Source of the DNA: DASRJG01 sp032124015
Lineage (GTDB): Bacteria; Acidobacteriota; Polarisedimenticolia; Polarisedimenticolales; DASRJG01
DNA length: 64,000 nucleotides
Assembly: GCA_032124015.1 (NCBI GenBank)
Contig: JAQBEH010000024.1
Location: 1-64,000 of the forward strand
Direction: 5' to 3'
Under the pieces are notes generated by a model. It saw only the letters and a list, made by a program, of their open reading frames with translations. It ran no database searches and had not been told where the DNA came from. Shown piece after piece: positions 7,253 to 14,738 of the stretch. Position numbers and translations under genes: made by a program. The stretch's first letter is position 1; each line of letters begins with the position of its first letter.

Positions 7253-8506
7253 GTGACATCCGAACCGCACGACTACGAAGGCATCATCCTAAGGGAGATC
7301 GCGGGCGTTGCGAGCGCTCACGTCTTCTTCGAAGAGCGCGTAGACATTCGAATGACCCTCGCGTCGTCGGGGGTTCGCGACATCGTCGAGACGCGAACTC
7401 GGGGCGCCGCGATCTCCGGCGACGGTGTTGTTCACGTCACTGATCCCGAGTTCATGGATCCCCGCCGGGCCGCGACGGAATCATTAGTTGTTTGGGTGCC
7501 TCGCCTTGAGGCCGCAATCGTTGAAGGGGCCGCCCGGGCCTCCGCGGGACGACGGAACCCACTCTGGTCCGCGAAGCTCGTTTCGTTCCACCAAGAGATT
7601 TGGGTGGGTCCGTCGAGACAGAACGCCGTTCACGACGTTCGTCGGGGATGCAGGGTGGAGCTTCGGGTCCAGGTCCACGGTGAGCGCACGGCGCACGCGG
7701 TCCAAGAGCTCGTCCTCCGCTCGGATGAGTCGCCCTCCTTCATGGACGCGTTCGCTCGAGCCTTCGACCGGGCGGAAGAGAGAGTCTCGAGCTGGCCTGC
7801 CCCAGACCCAGGGTCGACCTCGGCTGTTCTCGCACCCGGGGTGGCTGGAATCGTCGCCCACGAGTTGATCGGTCACGCGCTCGAGGGTGACGTGGTTGCC
7901 CGCTGCCCCACCTGGATCAACGCCGCGACGTTTCCCGCATCTGGGGCGCCGGTGACGGTCATCGACGATCCCCGCCGCGGGCGCGGCGCGTGGCTGATCG
8001 ACGATGAGGGGGTAGCCGCGAGCGAGACGACCCTGATCGCTCATGGCCGCCCGGCCGGGATGCTCCTTGACCTAACCTCGGCGAGCGCCTTCGGAAAGAG
8101 TTCTACGGGGCATGGACGGCGGTCTTCCTATCTCGAAACCGTGCGCCCTCGCATGGGGTGCACGTACATCGCGTCGGGCATCGACGCGCCCGAGGACATT
8201 TTGCGGTCGACGCCCGCAGGGGTGTTCATCCATCGTCTGGCCGGTGGTCACACCGATCCGATCTCGGGCCGAGCCTCCTTCATCGTCAGCGACGCCGATC
8301 GCATCGTCGATGGAAGGCATGCGGAGCCTCTGGATCCGTTCGTTATTGAGCTCAACGGCGTCGAGTCCTGGGGATCGATCGATCGAGTCGCTCACGATCT
8401 CGCGTTCGACACGTGCGTCGGTTCATGCGTTCGTGATGGGCAGCCCATGGCCGTGAGCGTCGGCGCGCCGACAATTCGCATAGGGTTGGTCAGAGTTCGT
8501 TCCTAG
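7253..8506 (+). CDS. tldD: TldD-family metallopeptidase
   Basis: A 417-aa protein of the TldD/PmbA family, which degrades peptides inside the heterodimeric TldD-TldE protease. The zinc-binding motif HELIGHALEGD (about residues 203-213) matches the family HExxxH. Other landmarks are DDP-GRGAW, the D-E-G-V-A segment, and the terminal CVRDGQPMAVSVGAPTIRIG. It is shorter than the roughly 480-residue E. coli TldD. A GTG at 7253 is the chosen start. The partner-like gene follows 19 nt downstream. TldD/TldE pairs process RiPP precursors or degrade unfolded peptides; no precursor gene is visible next to them. Confidence 0.85.
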   Translation: MTSEPHDYEGIILREIAGVASAHVFFEERVDIRMTLASSGVRDIVETRTRGAAISGDGVVHVTDPEFMDPRRAATESLVVWVPRLEAAIVEGAARASAGRRNPLWSAKLVSFHQEIWVGPSRQNAVHDVRRGCRVELRVQVHGERTAHAVQELVLRSDESPSFMDAFARAFDRAEERVSSWPAPDPGSTSAVLAPGVAGIVAHELIGHALEGDVVARCPTWINAATFPASGAPVTVIDDPRRGRGAWLIDDEGVAASETTLIAHGRPAGMLLDLTSASAFGKSSTGHGRRSSYLETVRPRMGCTYIASGIDAPEDILRSTPAGVFIHRLAGGHTDPISGRASFIVSDADRIVDGRHAEPLDPFVIELNGVESWGSIDRVAHDLAFDTCVGSCVRDGQPMAVSVGAPTIRIGLVRVRS

Positions 8507-8525
8507 ATGAAATTGAAGGATTCCC

Positions 8526-9740
8526 ATGCAGGGATCGCCACTAATAATCGATATTGAGACGCTCGTCGATCGCGCACGAGCGTTGTGGCACGACGCGATG
8601 AGCCGGGAGACCAGGGCTCGTCTCGAGCTCTTCGCCAAGGTCTCCCTTCGCTCAAAGGTCGCGCGCGATCATGAGGGGAAACGCGCGACGATCGATCACA
8701 TACACGAGACCGGGCTGGCGGTTCGAGTGATGCGTGCCGGGCACGATTACGCCGGATTCGCGGCAGCGTCGGGACTCTCCGACGAGGTCGTCCGATGGAC
8801 CATGGACACCGCCTGCTCTTTCGGGGCGCAAACTCCGGCCTCGACGCCTGATCCGTCCGACGTTGTCGCCGCGGAACGATGGGATCTCGACGCAGAAACC
8901 GAACTGCCCGCCGAGGACGCCCTGACAGCGGGTGTCCTCTCACGCCCAAGTGTGGAATGGGTCGAGGCCGGAACGACGATCGAGGTTCTTATCGGAGCCG
9001 AGGGGTGGCTCGCGGCTCGAAGACGTCACCGAGTCTGGGCGCTGAACGGACGGACTGGAGTGCGGCTTGTCGCGCAACGAGGGTTCGCGGGGTGGGAGAA
9101 ACTATTAGACGGCGCGAGCCGCAAGGCCTCTTTTGGCGCTCAACCCAATTCGGGTGATTTGGGCGTCCTTGTCCTCACGTCCGACGCCGCGTCGTCCGTC
9201 GCCGCTGCACTGGTAGACACTTTTCATGGGGTGGGGGTGGCCCATTCCACGAAATCCGGTCCCGGCTGGGAGATCACCGACGAACCAAACCGGTCGGAGG
9301 GCCTTGCCGGAGGTTCGTTCGATGATGCCGGTTTTCCTGCGGTGTCTCGCGTCCTGGCGGCCGACGGTCTTTGGATGGGCAAGATAGGCGGCCCGGGGAC
9401 CTTCCGGCGGGCCTCTTTTCGCGAACCACCCAGAGAATCCGCTACCAATCTCGTCATGGCCTCGGGAGAGACCGATTCGATCCCTAAGGGGGCGGCGATC
9501 GCGCGACGATGTCGCGTTTTGCGGCTGTCGAACGAACAATGGGTGCTTGAGCTGGACCTCGATGGCGGTGCCGGCCTCGCCGGACGGGAGCGCCGGTGGG
9601 TTCGTGTCAGCCCGCAGGCGCTCCTTCAGGCCTGCGCCTCACGTTTGGGTGGATCAAGAGTGACGCCCAGTGGCCCGATCGTACCTATGCTTCTATTCGA
9701 GGGGCTCACGGGGAGTAAGGGCAAGAAGGCCCTCTCCTAG
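8526..9740 (+). CDS. pmbA: TldE/PmbA-like partner of TldD
   Basis: A 404-aa protein with the layout of the non-catalytic TldE/PmbA subunit. It lacks an HExxxH motif and has the family-like C-terminal half, including GSFDDAGFPA near residue 260, FRRASFREPPRESATNL near 295, and a final SGPIVPMLLFEGL. It lies 19 nt after the tldD-like gene, consistent with an obligate heterodimer. Sequence conservation to classical PmbA is modest, so the call leans on gene order and the C-terminal motifs. Its last 48 nt overlap the convergent amgK-like gene on the opposite strand. Confidence 0.7.
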   Translation: MQGSPLIIDIETLVDRARALWHDAMSRETRARLELFAKVSLRSKVARDHEGKRATIDHIHETGLAVRVMRAGHDYAGFAAASGLSDEVVRWTMDTACSFGAQTPASTPDPSDVVAAERWDLDAETELPAEDALTAGVLSRPSVEWVEAGTTIEVLIGAEGWLAARRRHRVWALNGRTGVRLVAQRGFAGWEKLLDGASRKASFGAQPNSGDLGVLVLTSDAASSVAAALVDTFHGVGVAHSTKSGPGWEITDEPNRSEGLAGGSFDDAGFPAVSRVLAADGLWMGKIGGPGTFRRASFREPPRESATNLVMASGETDSIPKGAAIARRCRVLRLSNEQWVLELDLDGGAGLAGRERRWVRVSPQALLQACASRLGGSRVTPSGPIVPMLLFEGLTGSKGKKALS

Positions 9741-10709
9741 CAAGACTTCCCCGACCGACGCCGTGGCAGCGCTCGTGGGGAGCAATCGGGCGAGACGTTT
9801 GACGGTCCGAGGGATCGCGCTCCGGTAGCGGTCCCTCCCCAGCACTCCGATTTGATACCCAAAGGTCCCGAGCGCCTTGATCATCCTTTGGGCGGCGACG
9901 ACGTCGAACCGCGAGCGAAGGGCAGCGATGTCCGCTGAGCCGCCAAGTTGTTGCAAGTAGAAGTCGAACAGCTCCGCGGCCTCGAGCTCACCCATATCGA
10001 CATACGCGTCGAAGACGAGAGACGCCAGGTCGTACGTGTCCGGGCCCCAGCGGGCATCCTGAATGTCGACCATGGCGAGCGCACCATCCCCGCGGACCAT
10101 GATGTTCCGGGAGTGGTAGTCGCGGTGGCAGAGCACGCGCGGATGAGAAGCCGCCCTATGGGCGAGTTCTTCGACAGCCCCTTTGATTCTCGTTGCGACC
10201 TCGGGCCGGCCGAGGAAACCGGAGACGTAGTGCTCGAGGAAGAAACGCATCTCGAAGAGGAAGCGCTCGTCATCAAGGGCCGGCCCTTGCGCCCGATCGG
10301 AACGCAACAGCGCGTCCGTCCCGCGGGTTGCGATCTCGGCTGCCAACTGGACCGCCGATCGGTAGAGCTCGTCGCGCGTGGGGCGACCATCCGAGGCGGC
10401 CCGTGCGAGCGCGATTTCTAACGTGTCGTCACCCAAGTCCTGAAGGACGAGAGCGCCCACCTCGGGCAGGGTGTGAAGCACGCGGGCAACCGGAAGCGCC
10501 GCGTGCTCGAAGATCCGGGCGAGCCTGACATCGTCGGTTTCTCCTTCGAAGGGGGCGCCGTAGTCCATCACGATGCGCGTGCCTCCATCCGGGAGGAGGA
10601 GTCGGTGGTACCGCCGCGTGGACGCATCCCCCGCGAGAGCCTCGCCACCTGCGCCGGGGTAAAGCTCGGCCAGCGTCGCCGCCAGCGCGGGCCGCAGGAC
10701 GCTGATCAT
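9693..10709 (-). CDS. amgK: AmgK-like cell-wall sugar kinase (aminoglycoside phosphotransferase fold)
   Basis: A 338-aa kinase, the same length as Pseudomonas AmgK, which phosphorylates the anomeric position of MurNAc and GlcNAc during peptidoglycan recycling. The nucleotide-loop region begins GDASTRRYHRL. The catalytic loop is LCHRDYHSRNIMV (about residues 195-207), and the metal motif is VDIQDARWGPDTYDLASL. Its ATG overlaps the stop of the MurU-like nucleotidyltransferase gene (ATGA). This gene pair is the hallmark of the MurU salvage route that bypasses MurA/MurB. The 3' end runs 48 nt into the convergent pmbA-like gene. Confidence 0.82.
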   Translation of the reverse strand: MISVLRPALAATLAELYPGAGGEALAGDASTRRYHRLLLPDGGTRIVMDYGAPFEGETDDVRLARIFEHAALPVARVLHTLPEVGALVLQDLGDDTLEIALARAASDGRPTRDELYRSAVQLAAEIATRGTDALLRSDRAQGPALDDERFLFEMRFFLEHYVSGFLGRPEVATRIKGAVEELAHRAASHPRVLCHRDYHSRNIMVRGDGALAMVDIQDARWGPDTYDLASLVFDAYVDMGELEAAELFDFYLQQLGGSADIAALRSRFDVVAAQRMIKALGTFGYQIGVLGRDRYRSAIPRTVKRLARLLPTSAATASVGEVLLGEGLLALTPREPLE

Positions 10710-11770
10710 GCGGCCGCGGCCGAAAAACGCCGGACGAGGAGTCCCGCGACGCGCTCGACACCCGGCGTGAGGGCGGCGTCGCGATCAACGTCGGTAGCGA
10801 GCAGGGCATCCGAGGCTTCGAACCCCGCGGGGATCTCGGTCCCCGACCCCACGATGCACCGGTAGAGCGCCGATCCCGGCCCCACCCAAGCCTCGGGCAT
10901 GACCACCGTGTCCTCGATCGTCGCCCCTTCGCCCACCATGACACCCATACCGATCGCAAGCGTTCCGGCGAGCGAGATCCCGGGGGCGCCGAGGTCGGCT
11001 CCGGCGCCAACGGCCGCGACGGCGCCGCCCACCCTGCGCACAACGTCGAAACTACCCAGACGCGCGCGCTGTTCGGCCGGAAGGGCGACGACGCGCATCG
11101 AGCCTAGGAGATAGCTTTTCGGGTCCCCGAACTCCCACCAGAACCCGTCGTGAACGTGCGCGTTCAGGCGGCCTTCCTCGGCGAGCCCGAAGTAGACATC
11201 GCGCACGATGTCGGACGGGCCGTCTCGCGGGATGAGGTCGAGAACCGATTCTTCGATCAAGTGATAGCCGGTGAAGAGATGACGGCCGCTTGTTTTTTCG
11301 CCGAAGGCAACGACGCGATGGCGATCGTCGATGGCCACCGTCGTGTACCCCGCGCGGTGGGGCACGAGCACGAGCGTCGCCGGGCATCCCGAACGGAGAT
11401 GCGACGCGATGACCTTGGCGAGCGGGATGTCGGCCAGGAAGTCGGAGTTCCGGACGAGGATCGTCCCCGCCCCGATGAGGCGTGCCGCGGCGTGCTTCAG
11501 CCCGCCCCCCGTGCCGAGCAGGCAGGCTTCTTCCAACGAGAACTGAAGCGCCCGAAGTCCGAACGCGGTGCCGTCCCCCAAGGCGTCCCGAAGCGGTTGA
11601 GGCAGGTGATGAAGGTTGATCACGGCCTCGTCGATCCCGTCGGCCGCGAGCCGCGAGAGGATCTGCGGTGCGAGCGGCCGGCCCAGCACGGGGATCAGTG
11701 GCTTCGGCACGATGCGTGTGATCGGGAGCATTCTCTCGCCGACTCCGGCCGCCAAGAGCATCGCCTTCAT
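10706..11770 (-). CDS. murU: MurU-like MurNAc-1-phosphate uridylyltransferase with C-terminal extension
   Basis: A 354-aa sugar-phosphate nucleotidyltransferase. The N-terminal signature is KAMLLAAGVGERMLPITRIVPKPLIPVLG, with LLGTGGGLKHA near residue 85, NSDFLADI near 110, and FWWEFGDPKSYL near 210. The catalytic domain matches the size of MurU (about 225 aa). A further 120 residues look like left-handed beta-helix repeats (GTLAIGMGVMVGEGATIEDTVVM), as in GlmU-type proteins. Pairing with the AmgK-like kinase (ATGA overlap) supports uridylylation of MurNAc-1-P to UDP-MurNAc. A more general glucose-1-P or mannose-1-P transferase cannot be excluded. Confidence 0.75.
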   Translation of the reverse strand: MKAMLLAAGVGERMLPITRIVPKPLIPVLGRPLAPQILSRLAADGIDEAVINLHHLPQPLRDALGDGTAFGLRALQFSLEEACLLGTGGGLKHAAARLIGAGTILVRNSDFLADIPLAKVIASHLRSGCPATLVLVPHRAGYTTVAIDDRHRVVAFGEKTSGRHLFTGYHLIEESVLDLIPRDGPSDIVRDVYFGLAEEGRLNAHVHDGFWWEFGDPKSYLLGSMRVVALPAEQRARLGSFDVVRRVGGAVAAVGAGADLGAPGISLAGTLAIGMGVMVGEGATIEDTVVMPEAWVGPGSALYRCIVGSGTEIPAGFEASDALLATDVDRDAALTPGVERVAGLLVRRFSAAAA

Positions 11771-12351
11771 GCTTCGGATTCCGTGTGGGGGGAATCGGGG
11801 AACAGCATGTCCCCTGCGGCAACGCCTCGGGCGGCCGCGTCCTTTTCTTGCAGCTCGCGATAGGTGGCTCGGATGAAGTCTGAAAACGTGGCGCCCAGAG
11901 CCTCGGCCGCTCTGTCGACGTCGTCCGGAGCGCCCTCGAGCTCGACGAACGTGCCGAGCGGAGTTTCGTCAACGACCGCTTCGACGGCGCCGAACTGGTA
12001 GGTCGATCGGTATTTTTGATAGCGGTAGACGGCCTCGAAACCCAGACCGAGCAGAATCGAGCGCAACGCTTCGGGGTCCGCGATCGCCGTCTCGTGCTCG
12101 ATCTTCACCTTGTGCCGGTGTTTCCCCGCGACGGGACCCTTGAACGTCAGCAATGACGCGCCGTCGAAGTCGCGCAGACGGAGCAGCCGACCGCTCTTGG
12201 TGAGCGGGCGATCCGCGAGATCGAACAGCACGTTGTCCTCGAAAGCGCGGGGGTGGACCGGCCGTGCGCCGGCCGCGAGCAGCCGCGAAACCGCCGTCTC
12301 CCTGGAGGCGAACGCGAGCTTGATCTCGTTCTCGCGGTTGGACTTCGCCAT
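11767..12351 (-). CDS. CYTH-domain phosphatase/adenylate cyclase-like protein (CyaB type)
   Basis: A 194-aa CYTH protein. The N-terminal ExExK motif (ENEIK, residues 7-11) is present, and acidic and basic strands of the tunnel fold follow (GRLLRLRDFDG, LTFKGP, KVKIEHET, FVELEG). Class IV adenylate cyclases and inorganic or thiamine triphosphatases share this architecture, and the sequence alone does not separate them. The ATG at 12351 was chosen over upstream in-frame ATGs, because translation from there gives the family's usual N-terminus. Its stop overlaps the murU start (ATGA), making it the first gene of the recycling operon. Its role there is unclear. Confidence 0.8.
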   Translation of the reverse strand: MAKSNRENEIKLAFASRETAVSRLLAAGARPVHPRAFEDNVLFDLADRPLTKSGRLLRLRDFDGASLLTFKGPVAGKHRHKVKIEHETAIADPEALRSILLGLGFEAVYRYQKYRSTYQFGAVEAVVDETPLGTFVELEGAPDDVDRAAEALGATFSDFIRATYRELQEKDAAARGVAAGDMLFPDSPHTESEA

Positions 12352-12354
12352 CGA

Positions 12355-12372
12355 GCGGATGATAACATCCGC
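12355..12372. promoter_or_regulatory. Palindrome with overlapping divergent -10 elements
   Basis: A perfect 7+7 bp inverted repeat, GCGGATG-ATAA-CATCCGC, separates the divergent CYTH and lnt genes. Read on the plus strand it gives TAACAT (12363-12368); on the minus strand it gives TATCAT (12359-12364). Both look like -10 hexamers. The minus box is only 7 nt from the CYTH ATG. The dyad could also bind a repressor of both operons. Confidence 0.4.
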
Positions 12373-13936
12373 CGACTTTGGCGACCTCGTGACAGACCAC
12401 TGGGCTCGGCACCCCCACAAGCTCCCCGCGCTCGCCGGCGTGCTCCTGGCGTTTGGCTACTTCACGCTCGGCCTGGTCATCCCGAATCTGGTCGCGCTCG
12501 TTCCCCTGCTCATCTGGATCGACGCGAATCTCGACCGGCCGTGGCGTGTCTGGCGAAACGCCGGCTTCGTGTTCGGGATGGCGCTGAACCTCCTGATCCT
12601 CAGCTGGATGCGCTCGATGCTTGCGATCAGCTTCCTCGGCATCTTCGCCTATCTCGGATTGGCGCTCGTATTCGCCACCGGTCTGTCGCTCGCCGTGATC
12701 GCACTGGCGTGGTTGCGCAAGCGCACGGGCTGGTCGTTCGTGGTGCTTCTCCCCGCGGTCTGGTTGACCCTCGAGTGGGTGCAGGCGCAGGGCGATCTGC
12801 GCATGACCGCGCAGCACCTCGGCCAATCGCTCGGCACCGTGCCCTTTCTCGTGCAGTTCGCCGATCTCGCCGGACCGTACGGCGTCGGCCTGGTCCTGCT
12901 CGTTTCGAACGCTCTCCTCTTTGGGGCCTGGCGAGCGTCCTCGCGAGCCGGACGGGTTCAGGCGCTGGTCGCGTGGGGCCTGCTTGCGGGGGCAGTTCTG
13001 AGCTACGACGCGTGGGCGTGGACGCATCCGCCGCCGGCTTCAGGTTCGTTGCGCATCGCCTTCCTCCAGCCGAACGTGCCGCTGGTTTCCAAGATGGACC
13101 CCGCCGATGACGCGCGGCAAGACCGGCTGCTGGCCGAGCTCACGCGCAAGGCCGCGGCGATGAAGGCCGAGGTCGTGATCTGGCCCGAGACCGCGAGGCC
13201 TCACGCGCTCTACTCCCGCCCCGAGCTCCCCGCGACATACGCGATGCCGGAGGTGCAGGCCCTCGCGAAAGAAACGGGCGTCACGATCGTGGCCGGCTCG
13301 GAATACGTCGTCGTCCACGACCCGAAACGCTTCGACGCGTACAACGCGGTGTTCGTCGTGCATCCGGACGGCCGGCTCGATCCGACCTGGGCCGCCAAGA
13401 TTTATCTCGTGCCGTTCGTCGAGGCGGTTCCGTTCGAGTTCCTCCTCGGCCCGTTGCTCGCAGGGCGCGCTGGCTGGGCGCGCTGGCTGGGCGGCGGGTT
13501 CCTCCCCGGCCCCGAGGACACGCCGCTGCCGGTGGCCGGAACACAACTGGGGGTCAGCGTCTGCTACGAAGAACTCTACTTCGACCTGCAGCGCAGCCTG
13601 CGCAACGCCGGGGCGCGCGTCCAGGCGGTCATCACCAACGATGCCTGGTTCGGAACGACCTTCTTTCAGACCTACCAGGCCAACACGGTCCGCCTGCGCG
13701 CAATTGAGAACCGATCGTCGTTCGTGAGGGTGGCGAACACGGGAATCTCGATGTTCGTCGACCCGCTCGGGCGCGACGCCGAACGGACCGAGCTCCTGAC
13801 GCAGGAGGTACGGGTGAGCGACGTTGCCCTGACGGACGTGCGCACCGTGTACGATCGGATCGGCGACGTACCGGCCTGGGCGGCGATCGCCACATTCGTC
13901 GCGGCGGCGTTTGTCTCATGGAGGCGAGGACGATGA
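12359..13936 (+). CDS. lnt: Apolipoprotein N-acyltransferase
   Basis: A 525-aa inner-membrane enzyme that adds the third acyl chain to lipoproteins. Hydrophobic segments fill roughly residues 20-215 and a last one lies at the C-terminus. The nitrilase-like periplasmic domain carries the catalytic triad: Glu in VVIWPETARP, Lys in KIYLVPFVEAVPF, and Cys in VSVCYEELYF. AWFGTTFFQTYQA and RAIENRSSFVRVANTGIS are also conserved. The start is uncertain. The ATG at 12359 leaves only 7 nt to the divergent CYTH gene and lies inside the likely promoter palindrome, so the GTG at 12389 may be the true start. The stop overlaps the next gene's ATG. Confidence 0.92.
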   Translation: MITSADFGDLVTDHWARHPHKLPALAGVLLAFGYFTLGLVIPNLVALVPLLIWIDANLDRPWRVWRNAGFVFGMALNLLILSWMRSMLAISFLGIFAYLGLALVFATGLSLAVIALAWLRKRTGWSFVVLLPAVWLTLEWVQAQGDLRMTAQHLGQSLGTVPFLVQFADLAGPYGVGLVLLVSNALLFGAWRASSRAGRVQALVAWGLLAGAVLSYDAWAWTHPPPASGSLRIAFLQPNVPLVSKMDPADDARQDRLLAELTRKAAAMKAEVVIWPETARPHALYSRPELPATYAMPEVQALAKETGVTIVAGSEYVVVHDPKRFDAYNAVFVVHPDGRLDPTWAAKIYLVPFVEAVPFEFLLGPLLAGRAGWARWLGGGFLPGPEDTPLPVAGTQLGVSVCYEELYFDLQRSLRNAGARVQAVITNDAWFGTTFFQTYQANTVRLRAIENRSSFVRVANTGISMFVDPLGRDAERTELLTQEVRVSDVALTDVRTVYDRIGDVPAWAAIATFVAAAFVSWRRGR

Positions 13937-14679
13937 GCCGGAATATCAACGACCTGACCTGGGAGCAGTTTCGCGACCGCGTCCCATCGACCTGCGACCT
14001 GGCGATCGTTCCCGTGGGAACGATCGAGGCGCACGGAGCGATCCCGCTCGGCACCGACACGATCATTCCCGAGGCGTTAGCCGATGAACTCGCCGCAAAT
14101 CTCAACGCGCTGATCGCGCCCCCGATCGCCTACGGCGTGACCAACTCGCTCCTCCCGTTCCCCGGCTCGACGACGGTGTCGTCCGCGACCTTCACCGCCT
14201 ACCTGTTCGAGGCGGCGGCCGGGCTGGTCGATGCGGGGTTCCGCAGGATCGTGTTGCTCAACGGTCACGGCGGTCAGACCGGCGAAGTGGCCGCGGTCGT
14301 CGCGCGATTGTGGAACGAGAAAAAGGCGTACGCCGTCGCGGTCGAGTGGTGGGGCTTCGCCGAGGGGATCTCGGCGGCGATCTACCCGGGGACGATTTCG
14401 GGGCACGCGGGGGTCGAGGAGACCGCGATGATCCTGGCGATCGCGCCGGAGCTGGTGGACCGCGCGCGCGCTGTCAAGGTGCGCCGCTTCGCTCGTCACC
14501 ACGGTCTGAGGGCGCGCCCCTTCCCCGCGTCGATCATCCTCGACCGCAAGGAAACCGCCGCCGAAGGAACGCCCGTGCTCGACCCGGCGAAGGCGAAGGC
14601 GTTCTACGCCGGCGTCGTCGGCGAAATCGAGGTGGCGCTTCGCGACGTTTTCGCGGGGTGGAGTGAGATCCGGACGTAA
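13933..14679 (+). CDS. Creatininase-family amidohydrolase
   Basis: A 248-aa protein of the creatininase family. The metal ligands are recognisable: VGTIEAHGAIPLGTDT near residues 27-42 (Glu, His, Asp), LLNGHGGQTG near 108-117, and GHAGVEETAM near 155-164. The family includes creatinine amidohydrolase, the peptidase MftE and a formamidopyrimidine hydrolase, and I see nothing to choose between them. The ATG at 13933 overlaps the lnt stop (ATGA) and follows a GGAGGCGAGG ribosome-binding site. An in-frame ATG at 13918 would overlap lnt more and is less likely. Co-expression with lnt is probable but its biochemical link is not evident. Confidence 0.85.
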   Translation: MSRNINDLTWEQFRDRVPSTCDLAIVPVGTIEAHGAIPLGTDTIIPEALADELAANLNALIAPPIAYGVTNSLLPFPGSTTVSSATFTAYLFEAAAGLVDAGFRRIVLLNGHGGQTGEVAAVVARLWNEKKAYAVAVEWWGFAEGISAAIYPGTISGHAGVEETAMILAIAPELVDRARAVKVRRFARHHGLRARPFPASIILDRKETAAEGTPVLDPAKAKAFYAGVVGEIEVALRDVFAGWSEIRT

Positions 14680-14680
14680 T

Positions 14681-14698
14681 TCGTGCACTTGGGCACGA
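14681..14698 (+). terminator. Short hairpin after the lnt operon
   Basis: TCGTGC and GCACGA are separated by 6 nt, just after the creatininase-family stop. There is no T-run, so it is only a weak terminator candidate. Confidence 0.25.
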
Positions 14699-14719
14699 GG
14701 GCCGAAGCCATGACGAGGG

Positions 14720-14725
14720 TAGTCT
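14720..14725 (+). promoter_or_regulatory. Possible -10 (TAGTCT) for the kinase gene
   Basis: TAGTCT lies 13 nt before the kinase ATG, and no ribosome-binding site separates them. It resembles the other near-start -10 boxes in the window. No -35 was recognised. Confidence 0.25.
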
Positions 14726-14738
14726 CCTAGCAAAAGTC

